From contig JAEDEQ010000085.1 in the NCBI GenBank assembly GCA_016293225.1, positions 1-7,203 on the forward strand: a stretch of 7,203 nucleotides of DNA. Direction: 5' to 3'. The translations under genes were made by a program, and so were the position numbers. Shown here piece after piece: positions 1 to 6,471 of the stretch (position 1 is the stretch's first letter; each line of letters begins with the position of its first letter). The stretch is from Clostridiaceae bacterium (GTDB lineage: Bacteria; Bacillota; Clostridia; Oscillospirales; Acutalibacteraceae). Below the pieces are notes generated by a model. That model searched no databases, was not told the DNA's origin, and worked only from the letters and a program-made list of their open reading frames with translations.

Positions 1-20
1 AGAAAATTCACAAATATGAC

Positions 21-49
21 TTGAAAACACAGGAAAAAAATAGTAAGAT
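21..49 (+). promoter_or_regulatory. Candidate sigma-A promoter for the alcohol dehydrogenase
   Basis: TTGAAA at 21-26, a 17-bp spacer, then TAAGAT at 44-49. The -35 box is good and the -10 box matches 4 of 6. It would give a 5' leader of roughly 45 nt. I saw no Rex-type redox operator (TTGT...ACAA dyad), although such sites are common upstream of fermentative alcohol dehydrogenases. Confidence 0.4.
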
Positions 50-103
50 ATCTGTGCATAGATTTAATACCGGTTTATTCCGGAAAGAAAGGATGTTTTT
101 TGC

Positions 104-1309
104 ATGTGGCAGCTTAAAAAAGCATATTACAGAGCTTTTCAGAAAATCATGAAGATCGCCATGTATGCCTTTGATTGGTCCGAGCCGGAGCTTCTTGAGG
201 GCCCGGGAGCAATCGACCGTCTTCCTGCGCTCATCGAGTCAAAGGGTCTCAGGCGCGTTCTCATCGTTACCGATCAGGGTCTTATGAGCCTGCATATCCT
301 TGACGGTCTTTTTGCCGCTCTTGAAAGGGACGGTATCGAATACGTTGTTTATGACGGAACTCAGCCCAACCCCACTATCGACAATATCGAAGACGCACGC
401 CAGCTTTATCTTGACAATAACTGCGAGGGCGTTATCGCTTTCGGCGGCGGCTCGCCGATGGACTGTGCAAAGGCCGCAGCGGCAAGAGTTACCAACCCGA
501 AGCTTTCCGTTAAAAAGATGAGAGGCGTTATGAAGCTTCACCATAAGCTTCCGCCGCTCTTTGCCGTTCCGACAACCGCAGGCACCGGTTCGGAGACTAC
601 GCTTGCAGCTGTTGTTTCCGACCCCGAAACGCACGAAAAGAACGCTATCAACGATCCGCGTCTTCGTCCCAAGTACGCTGTTCTTGACCCTGAGCTTACC
701 GTCGGTCTTCCGCCGCACATCACCTCAACAACAGGTATGGACGCATTGACCCACGCTGTTGAAGCCTATATCGGCAAGAGCAACGTCCGCTCAACCGAGG
801 CTTACGCCGAAAAGGCAACGCGCATGATTTTTGCAAACATTGAAAAAGCGTATCAGAACGGCAAGGATATTGAAGCGAGAAACAATATGCTCAAGGCTTC
901 GTATTATGCAGGCATGGCTTTCACAAGAGCCTATGTCGGCTATGTTCACGCAATAGGCCACAACCTCGGCGGTTTCTATCACATTCCGCACGGCCTTGCA
1001 ATGGCTGTTATTCTTCCGCACGTTCTCGAGTATTACGGCACGGCGGCTCATAAGCGCCTTGCAAAGCTTGCCGTTATCACGGGAGTTAAGACCGACGGAA
1101 CCGACAGCGAAAAGGCGGTTGCTTTCATTGAGGCGGTCAAAAAGCTCAATAAGGACATGAACATTCCCGACGGCTTTGACTGCATCAAGGAGGAGGATAT
1201 CCCGACCATTGTCAAGCGCGCTCTGAAGGAGGCCAATCCGCTTTATCCCGTTCCGAAGATTATGGATGCGGCGGACTGCGAGGCTGTCATCAGAAGACTT
1301 ATGAAATAA
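104..1309 (+). CDS. Iron-containing (group III) alcohol dehydrogenase
   Basis: This is an NAD(P)-dependent, Fe(II)-containing dehydrogenase expected to interconvert aldehydes or ketones and alcohols in the cytoplasm, typically to recycle NADH during fermentation. At 401 aa it is full length for the family. The N-terminal Rossmann-like half carries the dinucleotide motif GGGSPMD (residues 114-120) and TAGTGSE (158-164). The C-terminal helical half carries the metal ligands D213 and H217 (in GMDALTHAVE), H282 and H296. H286 lies between the last two, and the 282/286/296 spacing matches E. coli FucO (263/267/277). The start at 104 is favoured because AGAAAGG lies 11 nt upstream and the YYRAFQ segment after it resembles relatives in this family. 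Later in-frame ATGs (M16, M20) would remove it. Substrate cannot be read from sequence, so I give no gene symbol. A strong hairpin follows the stop, and the gene appears monocistronic. Confidence 0.93.
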   Translation: MWQLKKAYYRAFQKIMKIAMYAFDWSEPELLEGPGAIDRLPALIESKGLRRVLIVTDQGLMSLHILDGLFAALERDGIEYVVYDGTQPNPTIDNIEDARQLYLDNNCEGVIAFGGGSPMDCAKAAAARVTNPKLSVKKMRGVMKLHHKLPPLFAVPTTAGTGSETTLAAVVSDPETHEKNAINDPRLRPKYAVLDPELTVGLPPHITSTTGMDALTHAVEAYIGKSNVRSTEAYAEKATRMIFANIEKAYQNGKDIEARNNMLKASYYAGMAFTRAYVGYVHAIGHNLGGFYHIPHGLAMAVILPHVLEYYGTAAHKRLAKLAVITGVKTDGTDSEKAVAFIEAVKKLNKDMNIPDGFDCIKEEDIPTIVKRALKEANPLYPVPKIMDAADCEAVIRRLMK

Positions 1310-1328
1310 TCCGGTGTTATGCAGGAAA

Positions 1329-1360
1329 CGAGGGACTGTTGCTTTTGCAACGGTCCCTTG
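1329..1360 (+). terminator. Strong 3' hairpin after the alcohol dehydrogenase
   Basis: A 14-bp stem (1329-1342 with 1347-1360) closes a TTTT loop. The core AGGGACTGTTGC pairs with GCAACGGTCCCT with one G-U pair, and one further G-U lies near the base. It begins 20 nt after the stop codon. The downstream sequence TGCTGATTT is not a proper U-tract, so it may act as a weak terminator or as a 3'-end-protecting hairpin. Confidence 0.6.
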
Positions 1361-1405
1361 CTGATTTACCCGACAATTCTTTGCGCCGGAAATTTTTTGA
1401 AACTG

Positions 1406-1434
1406 TGTACATTTTGAAAATAAAATGTTACAAT
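1406..1434 (+). promoter_or_regulatory. Candidate extended -10 promoter for the amidase gene
   Basis: TGTACA at 1406-1411, a 17-bp spacer and TACAAT at 1429-1434, with TGT directly before the -10 box (extended -10). An overlapping alternative is TTGAAA at 1397-1402 with TAAAAT at 1421-1426 (18-bp spacer). Either would give a leader of about 100 nt before the ATG at 1538. Confidence 0.45.
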
Positions 1435-1525
1435 CTCTTCCCAAATATTAGACTTTAATAATATGTACTTATCATCCTTGACAAGTCAGACATCAACCTG
1501 CATAATAAAGCGCACAAGAGTAAAC

Positions 1526-1534
1526 GAGGTGGAG
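1526..1534 (+). promoter_or_regulatory. Ribosome binding site that fixes the amidase start
   Basis: GAGGTGGAG ends 3 nt before the ATG at 1538, and its AGGTGG core is 5 nt away. The upstream in-frame ATG at 1463 has no purine-rich site in front of it, so 1538 is preferred. Confidence 0.7.
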
Positions 1535-1537
1535 CTT

Positions 1538-2737
1538 ATGGCATTACTCAAAAGGCTTCTTGCGGTTATTGGGGCTGCAAGACATTCTTTGACCGATTAT
1601 AATTTCGATGAAACAACAAATGCGTTCAAGCAAAAGGAAACGATAAAATCGGTCCGGAAACTTGATGAAAACATTTATCTTTTGGATTTCAAAGCGGATT
1701 ATAATATTGACGAATTGCTGCGCAACGGTGTTGATTCATTGAGCGGTCTTCTGAAATTCGTTGTTGATCAGTTGCCCGAAAAACACGGCGAAATAAAAAC
1801 CGGTGATTACATCGGCGGCGGATGCTCAACTTTTGAGGCTTATACACCCGACGGAGATCACACGCTCGGAAGGAACTTCGATTTCAAAGACGCTCCGTGT
1901 TTCATTGTATGGACGCATCCGGAAAACCACTATGAAAGCATATCGGTTGTTGACACAAACTTCATGGCTTACGGAAAATCAATCAATAAATTCAACAACC
2001 GAAATTCACTGCAGGTACTTCTTTCGCCGTATTGCTGCGTTGACGGACTCAATGATCAGGGCCTTTCCATTGCTGTTCTCCAGCTCAAAACAAAACCTAC
2101 CCGCCAGACGGACGCAAGCAAGCTCAACATCGTAACGACCGCTATGATCAGGGGTGTACTTGATACCTGTGCAAGTGTTGACGAAGCCATTGAGTTCATT
2201 TCATCATACAATATGCACGATTCGCTCGGCTGCTCATATCATTATCAGATTGTTGACAAAACAGGCAGATCGGCAGTTGTCGAATATGTTTCCGACAAGC
2301 TATATGTCTATGAAGAGGGCAACGGTAAATGCGGCGTTTCCGGTTCGATTTTTGAAGATGACGGAATCAATCTTCAGTATGTAACCAATTTCACGGTAAA
2401 AAAAGACATCGGAAACGCAAAAATTGAGCAGCACGGCGAAGACAGAGCGGAAACCATCGTAAAGGTACTCCACGATAAAAAAGGAATTATGACTGAACTT
2501 GAATCAATGGATTTGCTCAGTCATGTCAAACTTAACTATAAGCACCCGAAATATCCGTGGAATATCGTTGCCCTCTGGAGTGCAGTATATAACACAAACC
2601 GCAGAACCTTGAAGCTTGCGGCAAATATGGACTATTCAAAAATCTATACATTCAGCGTTAACCGTCCCTGCGAAGTGCTTGAAACCGAAGCTATCACCGA
2701 AAGCGCCTATTCTGCGAGGGAATGGAAGTACTTATAA
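1538..2737 (+). CDS. Ntn-fold cysteine amidase: linear amide C-N hydrolase / choloylglycine hydrolase superfamily
   Basis: Predicted N-terminal-nucleophile hydrolase acting on linear amide bonds. The superfamily includes bile salt hydrolase, penicillin V acylase, acid ceramidase/NAAA and peptidase C45. With the start at 1538 the protein is 399 aa. Candidate nucleophile Cys96 sits in GGGCSTF. Arg112 and Asp115 in GRNFDF are 16 and 19 residues after it, exactly the Cys2/Arg18/Asp21 spacing of bile salt hydrolase. Asn172 (GLNDQGL) and Asn284 (YVTNF) match its Asn82 and Asn175, and Arg355/356 lie near the expected last arginine. The nucleophile is preceded by 95 residues, so activation would need autocleavage of a propeptide, as in C45 and NAAA-type enzymes. 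No convincing signal peptide or membrane helix is visible, whereas clostridial relatives, as I recall them, are often membrane-anchored. Substrate is unknown; bile salt, N-acyl amino acid or beta-lactam amides are all possible. It lies alone between two promoters. Confidence 0.82.
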   Translation: MALLKRLLAVIGAARHSLTDYNFDETTNAFKQKETIKSVRKLDENIYLLDFKADYNIDELLRNGVDSLSGLLKFVVDQLPEKHGEIKTGDYIGGGCSTFEAYTPDGDHTLGRNFDFKDAPCFIVWTHPENHYESISVVDTNFMAYGKSINKFNNRNSLQVLLSPYCCVDGLNDQGLSIAVLQLKTKPTRQTDASKLNIVTTAMIRGVLDTCASVDEAIEFISSYNMHDSLGCSYHYQIVDKTGRSAVVEYVSDKLYVYEEGNGKCGVSGSIFEDDGINLQYVTNFTVKKDIGNAKIEQHGEDRAETIVKVLHDKKGIMTELESMDLLSHVKLNYKHPKYPWNIVALWSAVYNTNRRTLKLAANMDYSKIYTFSVNRPCEVLETEAITESAYSAREWKYL

Positions 2738-2822
2738 TGTGTAAAACTCCGTAACCGGTAAAAAGCACTCTGCGAATCCGTCAGAAAACAAAGTTGACCG
2801 AAAATCATGTAATTGTGAAAAA

Positions 2823-2910
2823 GCGAAACGGAAAAGGCCGATTTAAAGGACTTCATGTTTTGCTTTTTGTTTTTCGGCGGCTTATGCTCAAATTTTTCCG
2901 TTTATTTCGC
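2823..2910. repeat. Long nested inverted repeat between the amidase and phosphodiesterase-like genes
   Basis: The outer arms pair GCGAAA (2823-2828) with TTTCGC (2905-2910) and CGGAAAA (2829-2835) with TTTTCCG (2894-2900), with a 4-nt TTTA bulge on the right side. Inside, GCCGA (2837-2841) pairs with TCGGC (2874-2878). The RNA would form an extended hairpin of about 88 nt, followed by CTTTTCT. It lies 85 nt after the amidase stop and just before the next promoter, so an irregular terminator is the simplest reading. A decayed small repeat element is the alternative. Confidence 0.4.
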
Positions 2911-2919
2911 CTTTTCTCG

Positions 2920-2948
2920 TTGACCTCGGCGCAGATGTTTGCTAAAAT
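2920..2948 (+). promoter_or_regulatory. Strong sigma-A promoter for the phosphodiesterase-like gene (and possibly icd)
   Basis: TTGACC at 2920-2925, a 17-bp spacer and TAAAAT at 2943-2948, with TGC just before the -10 box. Transcription would start near 2955, leaving a leader of roughly 16 nt that still holds the ribosome binding site at 2958-2963. This supports the ATG at 2971 over upstream in-frame starts. Confidence 0.7.
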
Positions 2949-2957
2949 GTCTGAGAT

Positions 2958-2963
2958 AGGGGA
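2958..2963 (+). promoter_or_regulatory. Ribosome binding site that fixes the phosphodiesterase-like start
   Basis: AGGGGA lies 7 nt before the ATG at 2971. The same reading frame stays open upstream to an ATG at 2794, but that start would put the promoter and the inverted repeat inside the coding sequence. Confidence 0.7.
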
Positions 2964-2970
2964 TGACGAT

Positions 2971-3750
2971 ATGAAAAAATCAAAACGTGTTGCTGCAATA
3001 GTTGCCGTTGTTATTTGCACGGCGGCTGCCGTTTCGGCAGTGCTTTTATACTCGTACATAAAAACGAATAACAGTTACAAAAACGCTCCGCTTGCCCTGC
3101 CGGATACCTTTACCGTAACCGGACACACCGGCTGCATGGGCGAAAAGGACAACTCCATTGAGGCAATGGAGACTGCGGTTAAAGCCGGCGCGCAAATTGT
3201 TGAATTTGACCTGAACTTTGACGAAAACAAAAACCCCGTCCTTTCCCACGATGCTCCGAAAGGGAACGAGGTTACGCTTGAACAGGCGTTTGAATTCCTG
3301 CAAAGCAATCCGTCTGTGCTTGCGAACGTTGACGCAAAAAGCACGGAGAATTTAAAAGAGGTCAACGCTCTTGCCGAAAAATATATGGTAAAGAAGCAAA
3401 TCTTTTTCACCGGAATTGAGGAGGAAGATGTTGAAGCGGTCAAAGTCGGCTGCCCCGGAGTTCCGTATTACCTTAACGTTGACGTAAACAAAAGGAAAGC
3501 CTCCGATACCGCTTACCTTGAGGAGATTGCGCTCAAAATCATTGCTTGCGGCGCAGTCGGAATCAATATGCACAAGCGCGCGGTCACAAAGGAGCTTTGC
3601 GACTTTTTCCATGCCAAGGGAATACTCGTTTCTGTCTATACCGTGGACGGGTATAACGAAATTTACCGTGTGCTTGCCGCCGCTCCCGATAACATAACGT
3701 CAAGAAATCCGGACAGGGTGCTTTCAATCATAGCCGAAAAAAGCAAATAA
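2971..3750 (+). CDS. Membrane-anchored glycerophosphodiester phosphodiesterase-like (GDPD) protein, divergent
   Basis: GDPD enzymes are metal-dependent TIM barrels that cleave glycerophosphodiesters to glycerol-3-phosphate and an alcohol. This 259-aa protein starts with a lysine-rich N-terminus and one hydrophobic segment (about residues 7-29), so the barrel is probably extracellular and membrane-anchored. Family landmarks follow in order: GHTG with H52 (normally HRG), N61, EFD with E78 and D80, SHD with H93 and D94, NVDAK with D121 and K123, and a late V-TVDG segment. Three things are odd. The arginine of the HRG motif is T53. The C-terminal ITD-P motif reads ITSRNPD. The stretch after SHD runs straight into TLEQAFEFL, so the usual small GDPD insertion is missing. 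The catalytic histidines and acidic pair remain, so it may be active on an unusual substrate, or be a sphingomyelinase-D/PLC-like relative. icd begins 30 bp downstream with no obvious terminator between. Confidence 0.72.
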   Translation: MKKSKRVAAIVAVVICTAAAVSAVLLYSYIKTNNSYKNAPLALPDTFTVTGHTGCMGEKDNSIEAMETAVKAGAQIVEFDLNFDENKNPVLSHDAPKGNEVTLEQAFEFLQSNPSVLANVDAKSTENLKEVNALAEKYMVKKQIFFTGIEEEDVEAVKVGCPGVPYYLNVDVNKRKASDTAYLEEIALKIIACGAVGINMHKRAVTKELCDFFHAKGILVSVYTVDGYNEIYRVLAAAPDNITSRNPDRVLSIIAEKSK

Positions 3751-3780
3751 TGCAAATCAATATAAAGCGAGGTACTAATA

Positions 3781-4980
3781 ATGAGCAAGATCAAAATGAA
3801 CAAGATTGTCGAAATGGACGGCGACGAAATGACAAGAATCATCTGGAAGATGATTAAGGACGAGCTTCTTCTTCCGTTTGTTGAGCTGAACACCGAATAT
3901 TACGACCTCGGTCTCAGGCACAGAGACGAAACGAACGATCAGGTCAGCATTGACGCGGGCGAGGCCTGCAAAAAATATCATGTCGGCGTAAAGTGCGCAA
4001 CAATAACTCCGAATGCGCAGCGCGTTGAGGAATATAATCTTAAGGAAATGTGGAAGAGTCCGAACGGTACCATCCGCGCAATTCTTGACGGCACCGTTTT
4101 CCGCACGCCCATTCTTGTCAGCGGAGTCAAGCCTGCGGTCAGATTCTGGGAAAAGCCGATTACCATTGCTCGCCACGCCTATGGTGATGTTTACAAAGCA
4201 ACCGAATTCCGACTCACCGAACCGGGCAAGGCAGAACTCCTTTTCACCGGTGAAAGCGGCGAAGCAAAAAGAGCGACCGTTTATGATTTTGAGTGCGGCG
4301 GCGTTTTGCAGGCTCAGTATAACAAGGACAGCTCAATAAGATCCTTTGCTCACTCATGCTTTAATTATGCGCTTGATACCAAGCAGGATCTCTGGTTCTC
4401 CACAAAGGACACCATCTCAAAGCAGTATGACCAGACCTTCAAGATCATTTTTGAAGAGATATACGAGAATGAGTACAAAGAAGCCTTTGAAAAGGCCGGA
4501 ATCACCTATTTCTACACCCTTATAGACGACGCTGTTGCAAGAGTTATCCGCTCAAAGGGCGGTTATATCTGGGCGTGCAAGAACTATGACGGCGACGTTA
4601 TGAGCGACATGGTTTCAACCGCGTTCGGCTCGCTTGCAATGATGACAAGCGTCCTCGTCAGTCCCGACGGAAACTTTGAATATGAAGCCGCGCACGGAAC
4701 CGTGACTCGTCACTACTACCGCTATCTCAAGGGCGAAACCACCTCAACCAATCCGATTGCAACAATCTTTGCCTGGTCGGGCGCGCTGAGAAAGCGCGGC
4801 GAGCTTGACGGAAACGCAGAACTCATGGCTTTTGCCGATAAACTTGAAAAAGCATCGCTTGATGTCATTGAAAGCGGAAGAATGACAAAGGATCTTGCGC
4901 TTCTTTGGCAGGGCGAAAAGCCGCAGACGCTTTCAACCGAAGAATTCATCAAGGCCATCAGAGCAGAACTTGAAAAATAA
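3781..4980 (+). CDS. icd: NADP-dependent isocitrate dehydrogenase, eukaryote-like (type II) subfamily
   Basis: Catalyses oxidative decarboxylation of isocitrate to 2-oxoglutarate with NADP and a divalent metal, supplying 2-oxoglutarate for glutamate synthesis and NADPH. The 399-aa length and sequence match the homodimeric type II enzymes related to human IDH1/2 rather than E. coli Icd. Landmarks align with human IDH1: S93/N95, R99, R108, R131 (IDH1 R132, in RHAYGD), Y138 (Y139), K209 (K212), D249 (D252), D272 and D276 (D275, D279). H305-GTVTRH with R310 and H311 forms the NADP 2'-phosphate site. GAGG lies about 8 nt upstream of the ATG. The gene follows the phosphodiesterase-like gene by 30 bp, so read-through from the promoter at 2920 is likely. 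A clear terminator follows. No citrate synthase or aconitase gene is adjacent. Confidence 0.96.
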   Translation: MSKIKMNKIVEMDGDEMTRIIWKMIKDELLLPFVELNTEYYDLGLRHRDETNDQVSIDAGEACKKYHVGVKCATITPNAQRVEEYNLKEMWKSPNGTIRAILDGTVFRTPILVSGVKPAVRFWEKPITIARHAYGDVYKATEFRLTEPGKAELLFTGESGEAKRATVYDFECGGVLQAQYNKDSSIRSFAHSCFNYALDTKQDLWFSTKDTISKQYDQTFKIIFEEIYENEYKEAFEKAGITYFYTLIDDAVARVIRSKGGYIWACKNYDGDVMSDMVSTAFGSLAMMTSVLVSPDGNFEYEAAHGTVTRHYYRYLKGETTSTNPIATIFAWSGALRKRGELDGNAELMAFADKLEKASLDVIESGRMTKDLALLWQGEKPQTLSTEEFIKAIRAELEK

Positions 4981-4995
4981 ACAAAGATTTAAACG

Positions 4996-5036
4996 CAGGC
5001 GGTATGTCCCGAACGGGTGTGCCGCCTGTTTTAATT
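4996..5036 (+). terminator. Rho-independent terminator after icd
   Basis: A 14-bp stem (4996-5009 with 5015-5028) has 7 G-C-rich base pairs at its foot (CAGGCGG/CCGCCTG), four G-U pairs above and a 5-nt loop, followed by TTTTAATT. It begins 15 nt after the icd stop. Its left arm CAGGCGGTATGTCC recurs exactly at 7106-7119 within another terminator, counting one offset base (see findings). Confidence 0.85.
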
Positions 5037-5055
5037 ATGCGACTTTGCAACGCAA

Positions 5056-5064
5056 TGGTATAAT
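5056..5064 (+). promoter_or_regulatory. Possible extended -10 promoter upstream of the DUF4474 gene
   Basis: A perfect TATAAT at 5059-5064 is preceded by TGG, an extended -10 box. No good -35 box lies 17 bp upstream. It could be a second start site for the gene at 5155, in addition to the promoter at 5099. Confidence 0.3.
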
Positions 5065-5098
5065 TGAGAAATATATTTATTAATTTTTCTTTTTCGGC

Positions 5099-5127
5099 TT
5101 GATTTTTTGGATTCTCTTTGGTAAAAT
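5099..5127 (+). promoter_or_regulatory. Sigma-A promoter for the BIG2-DUF4474 gene
   Basis: TTGATT at 5099-5104, a 17-bp spacer and TAAAAT at 5122-5127, with TGG directly before the -10 box. The predicted start near 5134 leaves about 20 nt of leader that includes GGAGG at 5143-5147. Confidence 0.6.
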
Positions 5128-5154
5128 ATTCAGGAAAAAAGTGGAGGGAAAATT

Positions 5155-6366
5155 ATGAAAAGATTTTATTTCAAGGTCATTGCTTTTCTTTTTGTAACGC
5201 TGATTGCGTTTTCAAGTTTGTTCTTTGTAACTTCGGCTGTTGTTGAAGAGGCGGCAGGAAAAAATGCTGCTCTGAAATCGGTCAGCAGCTTGTCCGGTGC
5301 AAAATCCGATTCCGAAAATGACAAAAAAGCTTCCAATCTTCCGGTTCTTACCGTTACGAGCGAAAGCCTGAGCGTTGTCCGCGGCAAAACCGTTCAGATG
5401 AAGGCAAGCGTTAACGGAGTGAAAAACCAGCCCGTATTTATCTGGACATCCTCCGATATCAAGATTGCCTCAGTCAACCGGTCCGGAAAGGTCAGGGGCA
5501 TTTCAGCAGGAAGAGCGATAATTACCGCAACTGCAATTGTCAATGGCAAAAAGCTCAGCGGAAGTTTTGCAATAAATGTTGTTACCAAGCCTAATCTTAT
5601 CAAAGACCTGCTTGAGCGCAAGCAGATTCTCAGCTATCAGTACAGCTATATTGACGATTATTATTACACCAACGACAAGGATTGCTGGCAGAACAACTTC
5701 GGCTTTGGCAAGGTTTATGACCTTGTTGCGCCATACATTCTTCTCGAATATGACTATACCCGTGTTTTCTTCACCTATGAGGGCAAGGACTGGATGATTC
5801 AGCTTTGGAAAGGTCAGTACGGTCTGCTGTTCTATGGCGGAGAAATCGGTGTTTATAACAAAGCGCACTCGGACAAAAAGGACACTGTTTTCACAATGTA
5901 CAAATGCCCCGCCAAGGAAGACTGGTTGAAGATGGAAATGACCCTTTATCATGATGAGGGCTTCGGAAACTATGAGCGTCAGTTCACAAGGGAATATGGC
6001 GAATATTGGTGGTGCACAGGCTTCAAGGATGGACACCTGCGCCGTCAGGAGCCTGCCGACGAGCTTCGCATGACGGGCAGAATTACACTGAAGGACGCCG
6101 AAATGACCGGACTTTTCACTCAGGGTCTCAAAGACTGCGGCTTTGGACAGAGCAAGAGTGTTAAAGATTTGAAATTGGATCAGTTCTATGTTGACGGAAA
6201 TGATGTTTACTTCAAATGGCAGAACATTTCCGAGGCGGAAAACACAATGCCAATCAAGGTTGGCTTTGGCGTTTTGTCATTTATCAATATTTCGGCGTTT
6301 TTCCTTATGGTTCTCTCATTCTTTTCAATGATTGGCATGGGTGCATTTTTCCTGTTTATAATCTGA
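5155..6366 (+). CDS. Exported BIG2 Ig-like / DUF4474 protein with hydrophobic C-terminus
   Basis: A 403-aa cell-surface protein of unknown function. Residues 1-28 look like a signal peptide (K2, R3, then a long hydrophobic core ending near TSA). A Ser/Lys/Ala-rich linker follows (about 31-60). Residues 64-142 resemble a bacterial Ig-like BIG2 domain (VTSESLSVVRG, FIWTSSD, IASVNRSGKVRGISAG, ending ITATA-type strands). Residues about 148-345 match DUF4474 as I recall it: a Tyr/Asp-rich start, CWQNNFGFGKVYD, and WMIQLWKGQYG followed by GGEIGVY, with several Trp and Tyr later. Residues about 369-403 are almost wholly hydrophobic and end in FLFII with no basic anchor. There is no LPXTG motif or dockerin. 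GGAGG lies 7 nt before the ATG. A peptidoglycan- or carbohydrate-related role would be a guess; the aromatic content only hints at ligand binding. Confidence 0.8.
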   Translation: MKRFYFKVIAFLFVTLIAFSSLFFVTSAVVEEAAGKNAALKSVSSLSGAKSDSENDKKASNLPVLTVTSESLSVVRGKTVQMKASVNGVKNQPVFIWTSSDIKIASVNRSGKVRGISAGRAIITATAIVNGKKLSGSFAINVVTKPNLIKDLLERKQILSYQYSYIDDYYYTNDKDCWQNNFGFGKVYDLVAPYILLEYDYTRVFFTYEGKDWMIQLWKGQYGLLFYGGEIGVYNKAHSDKKDTVFTMYKCPAKEDWLKMEMTLYHDEGFGNYERQFTREYGEYWWCTGFKDGHLRRQEPADELRMTGRITLKDAEMTGLFTQGLKDCGFGQSKSVKDLKLDQFYVDGNDVYFKWQNISEAENTMPIKVGFGVLSFINISAFFLMVLSFFSMIGMGAFFLFII

Positions 6367-6395
6367 GCGAATAAACCTGAAACTTTGTTTTGAAC

Positions 6396-6445
6396 AAAAA
6401 ACCTCTCCAAAAACCGGTTGCACCGGTCTGCGGAGAGGCTTTTTT
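6396..6445. terminator. Bidirectional terminator between convergent genes
   Basis: CCTCTCC (6402-6408) pairs with GGAGAGG (6432-6438), and an inner palindromic pair ACCGGT (6413-6418) / ACCGGT (6422-6427) closes a TGC loop. Six A precede the stem (6396-6401) and six T follow (6440-6445), so it can end transcripts from both the DUF4474 gene (+) and the ArsC-like gene (-). Confidence 0.9.
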
Positions 6446-6471
6446 CTGTGTCTGGTATTGCAAACGCAGGT

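Noticed and set aside
1..103. Rex-type redox operator upstream of the alcohol dehydrogenase
   Set aside because: No TTGT...ACAA-like dyad is visible. The short CCGG repeat at 71-84 is too weak to call an operator.
791..1444. 217-codon open frame on the minus strand opposite the alcohol dehydrogenase
   Set aside because: It is antisense to a gene with clear family motifs, shows no domain of its own, and is explained by the codon usage of the real gene.
1463..1537. In-frame upstream start that would extend the amidase by 25 residues
   Set aside because: No ribosome binding site precedes the ATG at 1463, while the ATG at 1538 has GAGGTGGAG at good spacing.
2794..2970. In-frame upstream extension of the phosphodiesterase-like gene by 59 residues
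   Set aside because: The segment contains a strong promoter and a long inverted repeat, its translation is a low-quality basic/Phe-rich string, and AGGGGA sits right before the ATG at 2971.
5503..6036. 177-codon open frame on the minus strand opposite the DUF4474 gene
   Set aside because: The plus frame has a signal peptide, BIG2 and DUF4474 motifs, a promoter and a ribosome binding site. The minus frame has none of these.
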